The notes: a model not told the origin generated them from the sequence alone. Positions 36,506 through 47,104 are shown, counted from the stretch's first letter. The stretch is DNA of 61,938 nt from Flavobacterium subsaxonicum WB 4.1-42 = DSM 21790 (GCF_000422725.1 NZ_AUGP01000008.1:1-61938); one strand, 5' to 3'. A program made the numbers and translations.

Positions 36506-37874
36506 TTTTATTGTCTTTATTTTCTGATAAAAAATCACGAAACCAGTGTCCGGATTGTTTAATAATTCGCTTTTGGATTTCGAAATCAACATAAATCAAC
36601 CCAAACCTTGGGTGGTAGCCTTCGGCCCATTCAAAATTGTCGGTAAGGCTCCACACAAAATAGCCGTCTACTTTTACACCTTCATTTTTTGCTTTTACAA
36701 GTTGGTGCAAATTATCCTGAATGTATTTTGTGCGATGCACATCGTTAACGGCTCCGTTAACAACCGTGTCTGGAAAGGCAGCACCATTTTCGGTAATAAT
36801 TATTTTTTTGATGCCTTTGTAGGCACTGAATTTTTTAAGGATATGGTACATGGTCTCTGGGTACACCTCCCAGCCCATCTCGGTAAACGGCACCTTACGT
36901 TTTATGGCAGGAATAAGCTTAGCACCCACATAAGGTGTAAAGAAGGAAGCCTTTACCACCTCGCGCGTGTAGCATTGCAGGCCAATAAAGTCAAAATCGA
37001 ATGCCATGCCCTCTATATCGCCGGGCTGCATGTATTTGCTTAGGTTTTTAAGCACGGGCAAATCGGCTACAGGGTAGCCCAAACCAAGAATAGGTTCTAT
37101 AAAAGTGCGGTTAAGCAGCGTATCTACCCGTTTTGCAGCAGCAACATCGCGAACGCTGTTTGACGCCGGCTCTATATGCGTGCACGAAAAGGTAGTACCA
37201 ATATTGGCATCAGGCAACAGGCGGCGCAGTACCCTGCCCCCTGCCCCTGTAGCCAGGGTAACGTAGTGCAATGCCTTGCCGTAGTTGGATAGCCCTCTCC
37301 TGCCCGGCGCATGGATACCCAAAAAGTAGCCCGCCCCCGTAAATACCGATGGCTCGTTAATAACCATCCAGTTTTTTACCCTGTCGCCAAAATGGTGGGC
37401 GCACAATTCGGCATACTCCGTAAACCAGGTAATGCAATCGCGGTTGGTCCACCCGCCTTTAAGCTCCAGGGCATGGGGCAAATCCCAATGGTAAAGTGTT
37501 ACCCAGGGCTCTATGCCGCATTGTAGCATGTAATCTATAAGTTTGTTGTAGTAGTCTATACCGGCCTGGTTAACGACACCGGTGCCATTAGGCAACAGCC
37601 GCGACCAACTGAACGAAAACCTGAAATTGGGAATCTTCAGTTCGCGCAGTAAATCAATGTCGGTAGTATAGGTGTTGTAAAAATCGCAGGCGGTACGGGC
37701 ATGGTGGGCACCTTTTATCTTGCCTTTTCGGGCTGTAAAAACATCCCAGATAGACAGTCCTTTTCCATCTGCATCGTGCGAGCCCTCAATCTGGAAAGCG
37801 GCGGTAGAAACACCCCACTCAAAATCATCACCAAATTGTGCCCTGCTTAACCCTGAGTTATGTAGTATATCCAT
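36471..37874 (-). CDS. GH1 beta-glucosidase/beta-glycosidase
   Basis: 467 aa, cytoplasmic (no signal peptide). A retaining (beta/alpha)8 glycosidase: acid/base Glu174 in VINEPSVF and nucleophile Glu362 in ITENGAAFP, with FEWGVSTAAFQIEG near the N-terminus and WSLTDNFEWAEGYHPRFGL near the C-terminus. All are diagnostic for GH1. It hydrolyses beta-glucosides or beta-galactosides; the residue set does not fix which. It is transcribed divergently from the xylose/xyloglucan unit across a 737-bp gap and could finish off cellobiose-type products, but it overlaps a glycosyltransferase gene downstream, so a different pathway is also possible. Confidence 0.93.
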   Translation of the reverse strand: MDILHNSGLSRAQFGDDFEWGVSTAAFQIEGSHDADGKGLSIWDVFTARKGKIKGAHHARTACDFYNTYTTDIDLLRELKIPNFRFSFSWSRLLPNGTGVVNQAGIDYYNKLIDYMLQCGIEPWVTLYHWDLPHALELKGGWTNRDCITWFTEYAELCAHHFGDRVKNWMVINEPSVFTGAGYFLGIHAPGRRGLSNYGKALHYVTLATGAGGRVLRRLLPDANIGTTFSCTHIEPASNSVRDVAAAKRVDTLLNRTFIEPILGLGYPVADLPVLKNLSKYMQPGDIEGMAFDFDFIGLQCYTREVVKASFFTPYVGAKLIPAIKRKVPFTEMGWEVYPETMYHILKKFSAYKGIKKIIITENGAAFPDTVVNGAVNDVHRTKYIQDNLHQLVKAKNEGVKVDGYFVWSLTDNFEWAEGYHPRFGLIYVDFEIQKRIIKQSGHWFRDFLSENKDNKNEDSLRYTGHR

Positions 37875-38516
37875 TCAGCAATACGTCCTCCTGTGTTTTC
37901 TAATATCTAAAACAATTAATGAAGGAAAGTAGACTGCATGGCCCTTAAAAAAAGCCATTCTCTGAAGGATGCGAGAAATTTGAAGCTGAAGAATTTCATA
38001 TCAAATGTTTTATACAAATTACGACCAGTAAAATTATTTAGATGTAACGCTATGGTTAACAAACTGTTATTGATTTACATAATAAAGATAATTACCCCGA
38101 AGAAACAAAGCTGCACCTCTGTAGTCGTTGCGATTGTCGAATATGTATAGCTTTGTGACTTTCGTAGTAAGATTATATTATTATGTGTGTATCTTTTTTC
38201 TTCTCGAATATTGATGCAAAAATTTTGGCTATCTTCGCCATCAGATTCAATGATGGCAAATTAAATTATCGCTTCAAAAAGAGGCAATAATCTTATCGAC
38301 TTTATCGAAATAGTTGGCATTACATTTTCTTCATTTTTTTTAGAAGATTTTAACATATAAATCTCCAAATCATAAATCTTTTCAAAGCCCAGTAAATTCG
38401 GGCAAAATCAACAAATTTATAATACGGGCATATAATTTTAATATATCATATAAATACCGCTTATTTATACGAATAATAAAATTATAGCTTTAATTTTTTG
38501 TTGATATAAAAAATAT

Positions 38517-38537
38517 GTCATATACTTGTGGTCATAT
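38517..38537. promoter_or_regulatory. Candidate activator/operator site: GTCATAT direct repeats
   Basis: GTCATAT at 38517-38523 and 38531-38537, 14 bp apart start to start, with a further CATATT at 38542-38547. They end about 25 bp before the candidate -7 box of the operon, a suitable place for a regulator. The binding protein is not encoded in this locus. Confidence 0.4.
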
Positions 38538-38561
38538 TAACCATATTAAAAAACGTTGTAG

Positions 38562-38569
38562 TAAATTTG
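38562..38569 (+). promoter_or_regulatory. Candidate -7 box of the xylose/xyloglucan operon promoter
   Basis: TAAATTTG matches TAnnTTTG and is 42 bp before the xylulokinase ATG. No TTG lies at the standard -33 spacing, which is common for promoters needing an activator. Confidence 0.5.
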
Positions 38570-38611
38570 CCACGATTCTAAAGGATTTATTAAAATTTAT
38601 AATTACAGCTT

Positions 38612-40138
38612 ATGTATTTTTTAGGAATAGATTTAGGAAGCTCCTCTATAAAACTTTCGGTACTTGATGCTGCAAAGGGTACAACCGTTGCAGCCGTAAG
38701 CGTGCCCGATTTTGAGATGGATATTGTGGCCTTAAAGTTTGACTGGGCAGAACAGGACCCATCTGCATGGTGGCAGTATGTGCAAACCGGTATTAAAGCT
38801 TTAGGGGCTAAACATAATGTAGACCTAAAAAAAATAGCCGGTATTGGTATTGCCTACCAAATGCACGGCCTTGTGCTGGTAGACGAAAACATGGAGCCGG
38901 TACGCCCCTCTATTATATGGTGCGATAGCCGCGCTGCCCAAATTGGCGATGCTGCTTACAATGCCCTTGGCCATGCCAACAGCCAGTCGATGATTTTAGG
39001 CAGCCCGGGTAACTTTACCGCATCTAAAATTAAATGGGTTAAAGATAACGAGCCAGAGGTTTTTGCTAAGGCTAAATACATGATGCTTCCCGGCGATTTT
39101 ATTGCCGCCAAACTATCGGGCGTGGCGCAAACCAGTACATCGGGCCTTTCTGAGGCTTCGTTATGGAATTTCCCTAACGGCCGCCTTGCTGTAGAAGTTC
39201 TTGATGCTATGGAGCTGCCTGCAGCCATTATACCAGAGATCGTTCCGAGCTTTGGCATACAGGCCACGGTAGATCCTGCCATTGCTGCACAACTTGGCTT
39301 AAGTGCCGATGTTAAAATTACCTACCGCGCGGGCGACCAGCCTAATAATGCCTTATCGCTTAATGTGCTTAAACCGGGCGAAATTGCTACCACAGCAGGT
39401 ACATCGGCCGTAATTTATGCCGTTACAGAGAAAGATGCTTACGATGCTACCAACCGTGTAAACACTTTTTTACACGTTAATAATACCGAGGCCCAGAAAG
39501 CCAACGGCGTACTGCTTTGCATTAACGGTGCAGGCAGCCTGTACCAATGGATTCGCCGTACACTGTCTGTTGGCAGTGCCGAACTTATATCGTACGATAA
39601 ATTAAATGCCGAAGCTGCTAAAGCCGAAGCGGGCAGTAAAGGCCTTCGCTTTTACCCGTTTGGTAATGGTGTAGAGCGCATCTTTAATAATAAGCCTGCA
39701 TCATCGGGCATCCAGAACCTAAACTTTAATATTCACCAGTCGCCGGAGCTGGTACGTGCAGCCTGCGAGGGTATTGTATTTGCCATGAACTACGGTTTTG
39801 ATGTTATGAAAGAGATAGGCGCATCGGGCACTGTGGTGCGTGCGGGTAAGGCCAACCTTTTTTTAAGCCCTGTGTTTAGAGAAATTTTTGCCAACACCAC
39901 ACAAACTACGGTAGAGCTTTACAACACATCTGGCGCTGATGGCGCTGCACGCGGGGCCGCTTATGGCTTTGGGTACTACGCATCGTTAACCGAAGCGTTT
40001 GATGAGTTGCAATGCCTGGAGCGTATAGAGCCTAACGCTGCTCTGTCTAACCAATATGGCGACATCTACCAAAACTGGAAAGAATACATTACAATTGAAA
40101 ATAAACAACATGAGTACAACAAAACAAGCTTACTTTAA
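38612..40138 (+). CDS. xylB: Xylulokinase (FGGY family)
   Basis: 508 aa, cytoplasmic. Phosphorylates D-xylulose to xylulose 5-phosphate for the pentose phosphate pathway. FGGY-kinase features: the phosphate-binding loop [15 protein letters not shown] at the N-terminus, [20 protein letters not shown], catalytic Asp242 in [11 protein letters not shown], and the C-terminal [19 protein letters not shown] and the isomerase neighbour favour xylulose over glycerol or gluconate. It heads the plus-strand unit and overlaps the xylose isomerase gene by 29 bp. Confidence 0.95.
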   Translation: MYFLGIDLGSSSIKLSVLDAAKGTTVAAVSVPDFEMDIVALKFDWAEQDPSAWWQYVQTGIKALGAKHNVDLKKIAGIGIAYQMHGLVLVDENMEPVRPSIIWCDSRAAQIGDAAYNALGHANSQSMILGSPGNFTASKIKWVKDNEPEVFAKAKYMMLPGDFIAAKLSGVAQTSTSGLSEASLWNFPNGRLAVEVLDAMELPAAIIPEIVPSFGIQATVDPAIAAQLGLSADVKITYRAGDQPNNALSLNVLKPGEIATTAGTSAVIYAVTEKDAYDATNRVNTFLHVNNTEAQKANGVLLCINGAGSLYQWIRRTLSVGSAELISYDKLNAEAAKAEAGSKGLRFYPFGNGVERIFNNKPASSGIQNLNFNIHQSPELVRAACEGIVFAMNYGFDVMKEIGASGTVVRAGKANLFLSPVFREIFANTTQTTVELYNTSGADGAARGAAYGFGYYASLTEAFDELQCLERIEPNAALSNQYGDIYQNWKEYITIENKQHEYNKTSLL

Positions 40139-41432
40139 GGCTGTAGACAAAATAAAATTCGAAGGCCGCGACAGCCAGAATCCAATGGCGTTTAAATGGT
40201 ATGACGAGAACCGTGTTGTAGCGGGTAAATCGCTTAAAGACCATTTTAAATTTGCCATGGCATACTGGCATACACTGTGCAATACAGGTGGCGACCCTTT
40301 TGGCCCGGGTACTGAGACGCATGCCTGGAATAGTAAAGATAACGCTGTTGCCCGCGCTAAAGATAAAATGGATGCCGGTTTTGAGTTTATGGAAAAACTG
40401 GGCATACCGTACTATTGCTTTCATGATGTTGATTTAGTAGACGAGGCTCCTACATTGGCCGAGTTTGAAGACCGCATACAGGCAATGGTAGAATATGCTA
40501 AAGAAAAGCAGAAAGAATCGGGCATTAAACTGCTTTGGGGTACAAGTAACTTATTCAGTAACCCACGTTACATGAATGGTGCCGCTACCAACCCAAATTT
40601 TGATGTTGTGGCTTACGCCGGTGCACAGGCTAAAATTGCTATTGATGCTACTATTGCATTGGGTGGCGAAAATTACGTTTTTTGGGGTGGCCGCGAAGGT
40701 TACATGAGCCTTCTTAATACCGATATGCAACGCGAGCAGGATCACATGGCACAGTTTCTTACCATTTGTAGAGACTACGCACGCAGCCAGGGCTTTAAAG
40801 GTGCTTTTTTATTAGAGCCTAAGCCAATGGAACCAATGAAACACCAGTACGATTTTGATGCTGCTACCTGCATTGGTTTTATTAACAAATACGGCTTACA
40901 GAACGATTTTAAACTTAATATAGAGGTTAACCACGCTACACTGGCGGGCCATACTTTTGAGCACGAACTACAGGTTGCTGCCAACGCAGGCTTGCTGGGC
41001 AGTATTGATGCCAACCGTGGCGACTACCAGAACGGCTGGGATACAGACCAGTTTCCGATAGACATTTACGAGACTACACAGGCCATGCTTGTGTTGCTTA
41101 AAAATGGCGGCTTACAGGGCGGCGGTGTAAACTTTGATGCTAAAGTGCGCAGAAACTCTGTAGACCTTGACGATAAATTTATTGCCCACATTAGCGGTAT
41201 GGATACGTTTGCACGTGGCCTTATTAGCGCTGAACATATTTTAAAGAATACAAACTATATGCAGCTGCGCACAGAGCGCTACGCATCATTTGACAGCGGC
41301 AAAGGCGCCGGGTTCGAAAAAGGAGAGCTCACTTTACAAGACCTTAATGCTATTGCCCGTCAGAATGGAGAACCTTTACCTAAAAGCGGCCAACAAGAAC
41401 TTTTTGAACAAATTATTGCCAATGCTTATTAG
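40110..41432 (+). CDS. xylA: Xylose isomerase
   Basis: 440 aa from the ATG at 40110 ([22 protein letters not shown]); the longer frame back to 40056 reads out of xylB. Converts D-xylose to D-xylulose with two divalent metal ions. The catalytic His105 and Asp108 stand in [10 protein letters not shown], and metal ligands fall in [35 protein letters not shown] and [17 protein letters not shown]. This is the long (class II) isomerase type. The 29-bp overlap with xylB implies translational coupling, and 45 bp separate it from susC, so xylose catabolism and glycan import appear to share one transcript. Confidence 0.97.
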   Translation: MSTTKQAYFKAVDKIKFEGRDSQNPMAFKWYDENRVVAGKSLKDHFKFAMAYWHTLCNTGGDPFGPGTETHAWNSKDNAVARAKDKMDAGFEFMEKLGIPYYCFHDVDLVDEAPTLAEFEDRIQAMVEYAKEKQKESGIKLLWGTSNLFSNPRYMNGAATNPNFDVVAYAGAQAKIAIDATIALGGENYVFWGGREGYMSLLNTDMQREQDHMAQFLTICRDYARSQGFKGAFLLEPKPMEPMKHQYDFDAATCIGFINKYGLQNDFKLNIEVNHATLAGHTFEHELQVAANAGLLGSIDANRGDYQNGWDTDQFPIDIYETTQAMLVLLKNGGLQGGGVNFDAKVRRNSVDLDDKFIAHISGMDTFARGLISAEHILKNTNYMQLRTERYASFDSGKGAGFEKGELTLQDLNAIARQNGEPLPKSGQQELFEQIIANAY

Positions 41433-41477
41433 GAGATTTACTAACAAAACGAACTCTAACCAAACACTCTAACAATT

Positions 41478-44400
41478 ATGAAAAGTAAAATTTGTATTCC
41501 GCCAAAAGTGCTTACCTTTTGCTTGTCATTTGTATTTGCCCTGCTGGCCCTGCCGGCATTTGCCCAACAGCAAACCATTACCGGAAAAATTATTGCAGCC
41601 GAAGACGGCCTTGGTTTACCGGGGGTAAATATCATTGAAAAAGGTACTACTAACGGCGTTAGCGCCGATATTGACGGAAACTACTCTATTAGCGTAAACC
41701 CAAACGCTACATTAGTATTTAGTTTTGTGGGCTATGCCACACAAGAAGTTGCTGCCAATGGCCAGACTGCCATTAACATTACCCTGGTATCCAGCGCCTC
41801 AGAACTTAACGAGATAGTTGTTGTAGGTTACGGTACCCAAAAAAGAAAGGTGTCTACGGCTGCTACAACAGTAGTAAGCGGTAAAGACTTACAGCAAACC
41901 AACAGTATAGATGCTACAAGCGCGCTTCAGGGCCAGTCTTCGGGTGTATCTATTACGTCTACCTCTGGCCAGCCCGGTGCTGCCATGACGGTAAACATTC
42001 GTGGTGTAGGTACCGCAGGTAACAGCACACCACTATATGTTGTAGATGGTGTTGTTGTAGACAACGGTATTGGTTACCTTGACCCATCGAGCATTGAAAG
42101 GATCGACGTACTTAAAGATGCTGCAGCAGCGTCTATTTACGGGGCTCGTGCCGCAAACGGTGTAGTACTTGTTACTACTAAAAAAGGTGCCGATGGTAAA
42201 ATGAATGTGTCTTTAAACAGCTACACAGGTTTCCAGGAAGCTTATAAAAGGTTAGACCTTTTAAATGCACAGCAGTATGGTACTATTATGAACGAGGCCC
42301 GTGTAAACTCTGGTTTAGCACCACTTTATACACAGCAGCAAATAGACAGTGCCCCAAACAACAACTGGCAGGATGAGTTGTTTAATGATGGTGCCATGAA
42401 ACAAAACCACTCGTTATTAATTAACGGTGGCGATAGCAAGGCTACTTACAGCACAGGCTTATCATACTACGGTCAGGATGGCCTTATTGGTGGGCAAACC
42501 AACCAGTCTTCTTACGATCGTATTACGTTTACAGCCAATACAACTTTTAACGTAATTAAAGACCGCCTAAAAGTGGGTCAGAATTTTTCTTACGCTAAAA
42601 TAAAAAGTACAGGTGTGGCAGATGATGGTATTTATGTTAACTCTATAAGGAGTTTCCTTAATGCACCACCTAACTATGCTACTTACGACGAAAATGGTGA
42701 TTATGGAAGATCAGACATTAGTGCTGATATTGCTAACCCATTAGGTGCTTTGTACTACACTAACTTTAACGAGAACAAAATAAACCGTTATGTAGGTAAC
42801 ATTTTTGCAGAGCTTACTTTTGCAAGAAACTTTACCTTCAGGACATCGTTTGGTATAGACATTAGCGATAGCAGCTACCGTTCTTTTGTGCCAATTTACG
42901 AACTGTCATCGGTAACTTATAACACAGTATCATCGGTTACACAAAGCTCTAACCAAAACTTTTCATGGATATGGGATAATACTCTACAATACAAGACCTC
43001 TTTAGGCAAACATAATATCGACGTACTTGTAGGTACATCTGCCCGCGAGCGTAACTTAGAATACCAAAGTGCTACAGGTAGAAACCTTATCTTTGATGAT
43101 TTTAAACACGCATACCTTGACACTGCTACAGACAGAACACAAAACACAGTAAGCGGTGGCAGGACTCCATACAACATACAATCGTATTTTGGTAGGATGC
43201 TGTATGATTATGATAACAAATACCTGTTTACAGCTACAATCAGGAGAGACGGATCGTCTGAATTTGGCCCTAACAACAAATATGCTTACTTCCCTGCATT
43301 TTCTGCCGGTTGGAACGTAGACCAGGAAGGTTTCTTCCCAGAAGAATCAGCTGTATCGTCATTAAAGATACGTGGTAGCTGGGGACAAAATGGTAACGAC
43401 CAGTTTTCAAGACAGTTTGCTTACATGAGCACCATTAGCTCTTACGATAAAAACTACCACTTTGGTACAGGTACTAATGAGCTGCCATTACAGGTAGGTT
43501 CAAGCCCTGATGCCCTTAGTAACCCTAACCTTAAATGGGAAACATCTGAGCAGTTAAACATTGGTTTTGATGCTACATTGTTTAGAAACCTTACCCTTAC
43601 GGTAGATTACTACGACAAACAAACTAAAGACTGGTTAGTACAGGCTTCTGTACCGGAAATTGCAGGTGCCCAGGCTCCTTTTATCAACGGTGGAGACGTT
43701 ACTAACAAAGGTTTTGAAATTGGCCTTGGCTACAACGCTAAACTTAGCGATGACTGGCATTTAACGGTTAATGCAAACCTTTCTAAAAACAAAAATGAGG
43801 TTACCCGTATTGCCAACCAAAACGGTATTATTTATGGCGATGCCAACCTGCTTTTCCAAGGTATCGACGAGATTAACCGTGTACAGGAAGGTCACCCAAT
43901 TGGTTACTTCTACGGTTTAAAAACCGATGGTATTTTCCAAAACACTGCCGAAGTTGCTGCATACTCTCAAAATGGTACACCTATACAGCCAAGCGCTCAG
44001 CCGGGCGATGTTAAGTTTGTAGACTTAAACGGAGATGGCCGTATTAATGCAGATGATAAAACAGAAATTGGAGATCCAAACCCTGATTACTATTATGGTT
44101 TCAGCCTACAGTTAAACTACAAAGCATTTGATTTTTCTGTCTTCACTTATGGTGTTGCCGGTAACCAGGTTGCTTATGGAGTTCGCGATTACGGAAGGCC
44201 GTTTAACAACTATACTACCGATGTTTTTGACCGTTGGACTACCGAAGGCAGCTCTAACACTACCCCAAGGGTAACATACGGTACTACAGATAATGGTAAC
44301 TACACTAAATTCTCAGACCTTTTCCTTCAGGATGCAGGCTTCTTCAGGATTAAAACAGTAACCATTGGTTGCGACCTTGCTAAGCTTACTAAATTTTTGG

Positions 44401-44585
44401 GCGACAGTTTCTCTCAGTTCAGGATCTATGGATCGGCAAACAACTTGTTTACCTTTACAGATTACAAAGGCCTTGACCCCGAAGTTGGTTTTGGTAACAC
44501 CAACCAAACTTGGGCAAGAGGTATAGATGTGGGCTTTTACCCACAACCAAGAACATACATGATAGGACTTAGTGCTAATTTCTAA
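41478..44585 (+). CDS. SusC-like TonB-dependent outer-membrane transporter
   Basis: 1035 aa. A signal peptide (to AFAQ) is followed by a carboxypeptidase-regulatory-like domain (TITGKIIAAEDGLGLPGVNI, about 32-115), a TonB-box/plug region (EIVVVGYGTQKRK, then VNIRGVGTAG and TPLYVVDGVVVDN) and a 22-strand barrel ending in an aromatic residue (IGLSANF), as outer-membrane proteins do. With SusD it imports glycan oligosaccharides in a TonB/ExbBD-driven way. Given the downstream enzymes, the likely cargo is xyloglucan-type oligosaccharides. It starts 45 bp after xylA with no terminator between. Confidence 0.95.
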   Translation: MKSKICIPPKVLTFCLSFVFALLALPAFAQQQTITGKIIAAEDGLGLPGVNIIEKGTTNGVSADIDGNYSISVNPNATLVFSFVGYATQEVAANGQTAINITLVSSASELNEIVVVGYGTQKRKVSTAATTVVSGKDLQQTNSIDATSALQGQSSGVSITSTSGQPGAAMTVNIRGVGTAGNSTPLYVVDGVVVDNGIGYLDPSSIERIDVLKDAAAASIYGARAANGVVLVTTKKGADGKMNVSLNSYTGFQEAYKRLDLLNAQQYGTIMNEARVNSGLAPLYTQQQIDSAPNNNWQDELFNDGAMKQNHSLLINGGDSKATYSTGLSYYGQDGLIGGQTNQSSYDRITFTANTTFNVIKDRLKVGQNFSYAKIKSTGVADDGIYVNSIRSFLNAPPNYATYDENGDYGRSDISADIANPLGALYYTNFNENKINRYVGNIFAELTFARNFTFRTSFGIDISDSSYRSFVPIYELSSVTYNTVSSVTQSSNQNFSWIWDNTLQYKTSLGKHNIDVLVGTSARERNLEYQSATGRNLIFDDFKHAYLDTATDRTQNTVSGGRTPYNIQSYFGRMLYDYDNKYLFTATIRRDGSSEFGPNNKYAYFPAFSAGWNVDQEGFFPEESAVSSLKIRGSWGQNGNDQFSRQFAYMSTISSYDKNYHFGTGTNELPLQVGSSPDALSNPNLKWETSEQLNIGFDATLFRNLTLTVDYYDKQTKDWLVQASVPEIAGAQAPFINGGDVTNKGFEIGLGYNAKLSDDWHLTVNANLSKNKNEVTRIANQNGIIYGDANLLFQGIDEINRVQEGHPIGYFYGLKTDGIFQNTAEVAAYSQNGTPIQPSAQPGDVKFVDLNGDGRINADDKTEIGDPNPDYYYGFSLQLNYKAFDFSVFTYGVAGNQVAYGVRDYGRPFNNYTTDVFDRWTTEGSSNTTPRVTYGTTDNGNYTKFSDLFLQDAGFFRIKTVTIGCDLAKLTKFLGDSFSQFRIYGSANNLFTFTDYKGLDPEVGFGNTNQTWARGIDVGFYPQPRTYMIGLSANF

Positions 44586-44597
44586 AAAATGCTAAAA

Positions 44598-46169
44598 ATG
44601 AAAAATTTTATTAAACTACTTAGTATTTCGTCGTTGCTTATATTATCCTCCTGTTCAGAAGATTTTATTAGCAATACACCTTATACGCAACAGGTAGAAG
44701 ACAACTTTTACCAAACACCAGCTGATGCTTACAAAGGCCTTATAGCCGTTTATGATGTATTGCAGCGCGAAGGTTACGGCGGATTTTTAATGAGTACCGA
44801 AATTGCATCAGACAACTGTTATGGTGGTTTTGGTACGGCAGATAATACCGAATCGTTAGACTGGGACCGTTTTCAGTTTATCTTTAATAAAGAAATGAAC
44901 AACCCGGTTTGGCAAACATGCTACATTGGTATTTACAGGGCTAACGTTTTGTTAGAACACCTTGATAATGTAGAATGGGGTGCAGATACTGCACTAAGGG
45001 CTCGTTACGAGGCCGAAGCCCGTTTTTTAAGGGCGCATTTTCATTTTGAACTTGCAAGGGTATTTGGAGATATCGTTCCGTTAGACCACACGCTTACAGA
45101 GGGCGAATACGAGTCGCCTCGTGCTTCTGCCGATGTTACGTATGCGCTTATAGCAAACGATTTTAAATTTGCTATAGAAAACCTTGGCAGCGAAAACTAT
45201 TCTCAGCCAAACAACAATAACTATGGCCGTGTAACTAAATGGGCTGCCGAAGCATATGCTGCTAAAGCCTTTTTATTTTACACTGATTATTACAACAAGC
45301 CAGATCTTGCAGGTGTAATATCTAAAACTCAGGCTACAGATTATATTAATGATGTAGTTAATAACAGTGGCCACGCGCTTGTAGATAACTTTGCCAGCCT
45401 TTGGGTAGCGGCATCTGTATCTGAAGCAGTTCCTTACGCTGGCGAAGGCAATACCGAAAATGTATTTGCAATTCGTTACAACAGCTCTGGTAACGCTAAC
45501 TGGAATTTAAACGAGGGTAACCGTTTTCAGGTTAACATAGCCATAAGGGGCGGTAACATAGGCCCATACAACCAGGGTTGGGGTGGCGCACCGGTAACAC
45601 CGGCACTTTTTGGAGCATACGCACCGGGCGATACGCGCAGAGATGCAACTATTATTGATTTTGCAGGAGAAAACCTTGCTTTTGATGCCGATACACGTGG
45701 CCAGCGCCAGTACACAGGTTATGCCTGGAAAAAATTCTGCCCAATAGCCGATGTAGTTGCAGGCGGCGGTGGCGATTTCCAGATCGATAACTACGAAGAT
45801 TATCCTGTAATTCGTTTTGCAGATGTTTTACTAATGGCTGCCGAACTTAATATGGATAGCAACGCAGGCCTTGCCCAAACATCTTTAGACAGGGTTCGTG
45901 CACGTGCTTTTGGCGATGATACACACAGTGTAGCAGTTACAAAAGAGAACATTATGGCAGAGCGCAGATTTGAGCTTGCCCTTGAAGGACAACGTTATTT
46001 TGACCTTATAAGACAAGACATGAACACTACTAAAGCAGCTATAGACGCTACTGATATGGGTGGAGAATTTATACAAAACTTCAGGACAGAAACGCAGGGC
46101 TGGTTGCCACTGCCACAATCGCAAATATTGCTTTCTAATGGTGCCATTACCCAAAACCCGGGTTGGTAA
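44598..46169 (+). CDS. SusD-like surface glycan-binding lipoprotein
   Basis: 523 aa from 44598 (MKNFIKLLSISSLLILSSC); 44589 is an alternative ATG adding three residues. The lipobox Cys19 is followed by SED, an acidic run that acts as a surface-export signal in Bacteroidota, so it should sit on the cell surface as the lid of the SusC barrel. The SusD helical TPR-like fold is supported by YKGLIAVYDVLQREGYGG, RYEAEARFLRAHFHFELARVFGDI and the C-terminal NIMAERRFELALEGQRYFDLIR block, all typical. It begins 12 bp after the susC stop. Confidence 0.94.
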   Translation: MKNFIKLLSISSLLILSSCSEDFISNTPYTQQVEDNFYQTPADAYKGLIAVYDVLQREGYGGFLMSTEIASDNCYGGFGTADNTESLDWDRFQFIFNKEMNNPVWQTCYIGIYRANVLLEHLDNVEWGADTALRARYEAEARFLRAHFHFELARVFGDIVPLDHTLTEGEYESPRASADVTYALIANDFKFAIENLGSENYSQPNNNNYGRVTKWAAEAYAAKAFLFYTDYYNKPDLAGVISKTQATDYINDVVNNSGHALVDNFASLWVAASVSEAVPYAGEGNTENVFAIRYNSSGNANWNLNEGNRFQVNIAIRGGNIGPYNQGWGGAPVTPALFGAYAPGDTRRDATIIDFAGENLAFDADTRGQRQYTGYAWKKFCPIADVVAGGGGDFQIDNYEDYPVIRFADVLLMAAELNMDSNAGLAQTSLDRVRARAFGDDTHSVAVTKENIMAERRFELALEGQRYFDLIRQDMNTTKAAIDATDMGGEFIQNFRTETQGWLPLPQSQILLSNGAITQNPGW

Positions 46170-46193
46170 TATAAATATAAAAATTGAGTGATT

Positions 46194-47048
46194 ATGAAAC
46201 AGATTATGACTAAAATGCTCGCTGCCGCAATGGTGCTGGGATTGATGTTTTCCTGCGAGCCACAAGAAGACCGTGAGAGCCTTCCTGCAATTACGTTGGA
46301 TCCCTCTGAAATAAACATATCGGTTACAAACGTTGGTAACGAGGTTACTATGACCAACGCCACGCCCGATATTATACCGTACTGGAGTTATAAAGATGCT
46401 GCCGGTAACGAGTTAGGCCACAGCAACCAGCAACAGGTGGTTACTATTTTTCCATTTGCAGGTACGTATAGTGTAGATTTTACAGCTTACACACGCGGTG
46501 GTGCAGTAGTAGCGGCTTCAAGGCCGGTAGTTATTGCAGAGAACAATGCCGAATACTTTAGCGCTCCTGAGTGGGATATGCTAACTAATGGTGTTGAAGG
46601 TAAAACATGGGTGTTAGATATGGCCAGCCCTATTGGATGGGCAGGGTTTGATTATCCTTACAATCCGGCAGGTGCCGATTACTGGAACTGGTTTCCTGAT
46701 TATGCAGGTAACGAGTGGGTAATGCCAAACAAAAACTGGGGAGAAATGACTTTTGACCTTGATGGTGGATATAACATTAGCGTTACACAAACTGCTCTTA
46801 ACACTAACGACCAGACTACCAAAGCAGCAAACTTTAGCTACGATATAGCAAAACATACCATGATGCTTAACGGCGGTGTAGAAATGCTTTTTGGTGGCGA
46901 CTACTATCCGGATGTTAGCAACTGGTCGAGCTTACAGGTTGTAGAGTTATCAGATTCTTCGCTACGCCTTTCGGTAGTGCGCGATCAGGCAAGAAACCCT
47001 GCCGATGGCCCGTGCCAAATCGTTTTCCACTTTAAACCAAAAGAATAA
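46194..47048 (+). CDS. Putative surface glycan-binding lipoprotein (SusE-position, PKD-like)
   Basis: 284 aa from the ATG at 46194; a GTG two codons earlier is the longest start. The lipobox Cys21 (GLMFSC) is followed by EPQEDRE, an acidic surface-export signal. A PKD-like beta domain (about 35-115, with ending SRPVVIAE) leads to a C-terminal beta-sandwich rich in Trp and Tyr (WVLDMASPIGWAGFDYPY, DYWNWFPDYAG, NWSSLQV), a typical glycan-binding surface. Position directly after SusD is where surface glycan-binding proteins (SGBP-B, SusE) occur. I recognise no enzyme motif. A strong hairpin terminator follows. Confidence 0.82.
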   Translation: MKQIMTKMLAAAMVLGLMFSCEPQEDRESLPAITLDPSEINISVTNVGNEVTMTNATPDIIPYWSYKDAAGNELGHSNQQQVVTIFPFAGTYSVDFTAYTRGGAVVAASRPVVIAENNAEYFSAPEWDMLTNGVEGKTWVLDMASPIGWAGFDYPYNPAGADYWNWFPDYAGNEWVMPNKNWGEMTFDLDGGYNISVTQTALNTNDQTTKAANFSYDIAKHTMMLNGGVEMLFGGDYYPDVSNWSSLQVVELSDSSLRLSVVRDQARNPADGPCQIVFHFKPKE

Positions 47049-47058
47049 GCATATAAAT

Positions 47059-47093
47059 GCCGGTAAGCTATTACATAGTTTACCGGCTTTTTT
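47059..47093 (+). terminator. Intrinsic terminator inside the operon, after the glycan-binding gene
   Basis: GCCGGTAAGCTAT (47059-47071) pairs with ATAGTTTACCGGC (47075-47087) with a single mismatch and a 3-nt loop, followed by TTTTTT (47088-47093). It lies 11 bp before the GH2 start codon. It probably lets only part of the transcripts continue into the enzyme genes, unless GH2 has its own promoter. Confidence 0.88.
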
Positions 47094-47104
47094 AAAACAA
47101 ACCA

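Larger units (their letters stand above)
37875..38611. other. 737-bp AT-rich region upstream of the xylose/xyloglucan operon
   Basis: The longest gap in the window. A 70-codon plus-strand frame (37938-38150) looks non-coding: basic, low-complexity, no similarity recognised. An inverted repeat TTCGCCATC (38234-38242) / GATGGCAAA (38252-38260) with one mismatch overlaps a CTATCTTCG string that resembles a -7 box. Direct repeats and a better -7 box lie nearer the xylulokinase gene and are listed separately. No RNA or riboswitch recognised. Confidence 0.55.

Noticed and set aside
37938..38150. 70-codon plus-strand frame in the large gap
   Set aside because: Low-complexity basic sequence with no recognised motif or initiation context; treated as non-coding.
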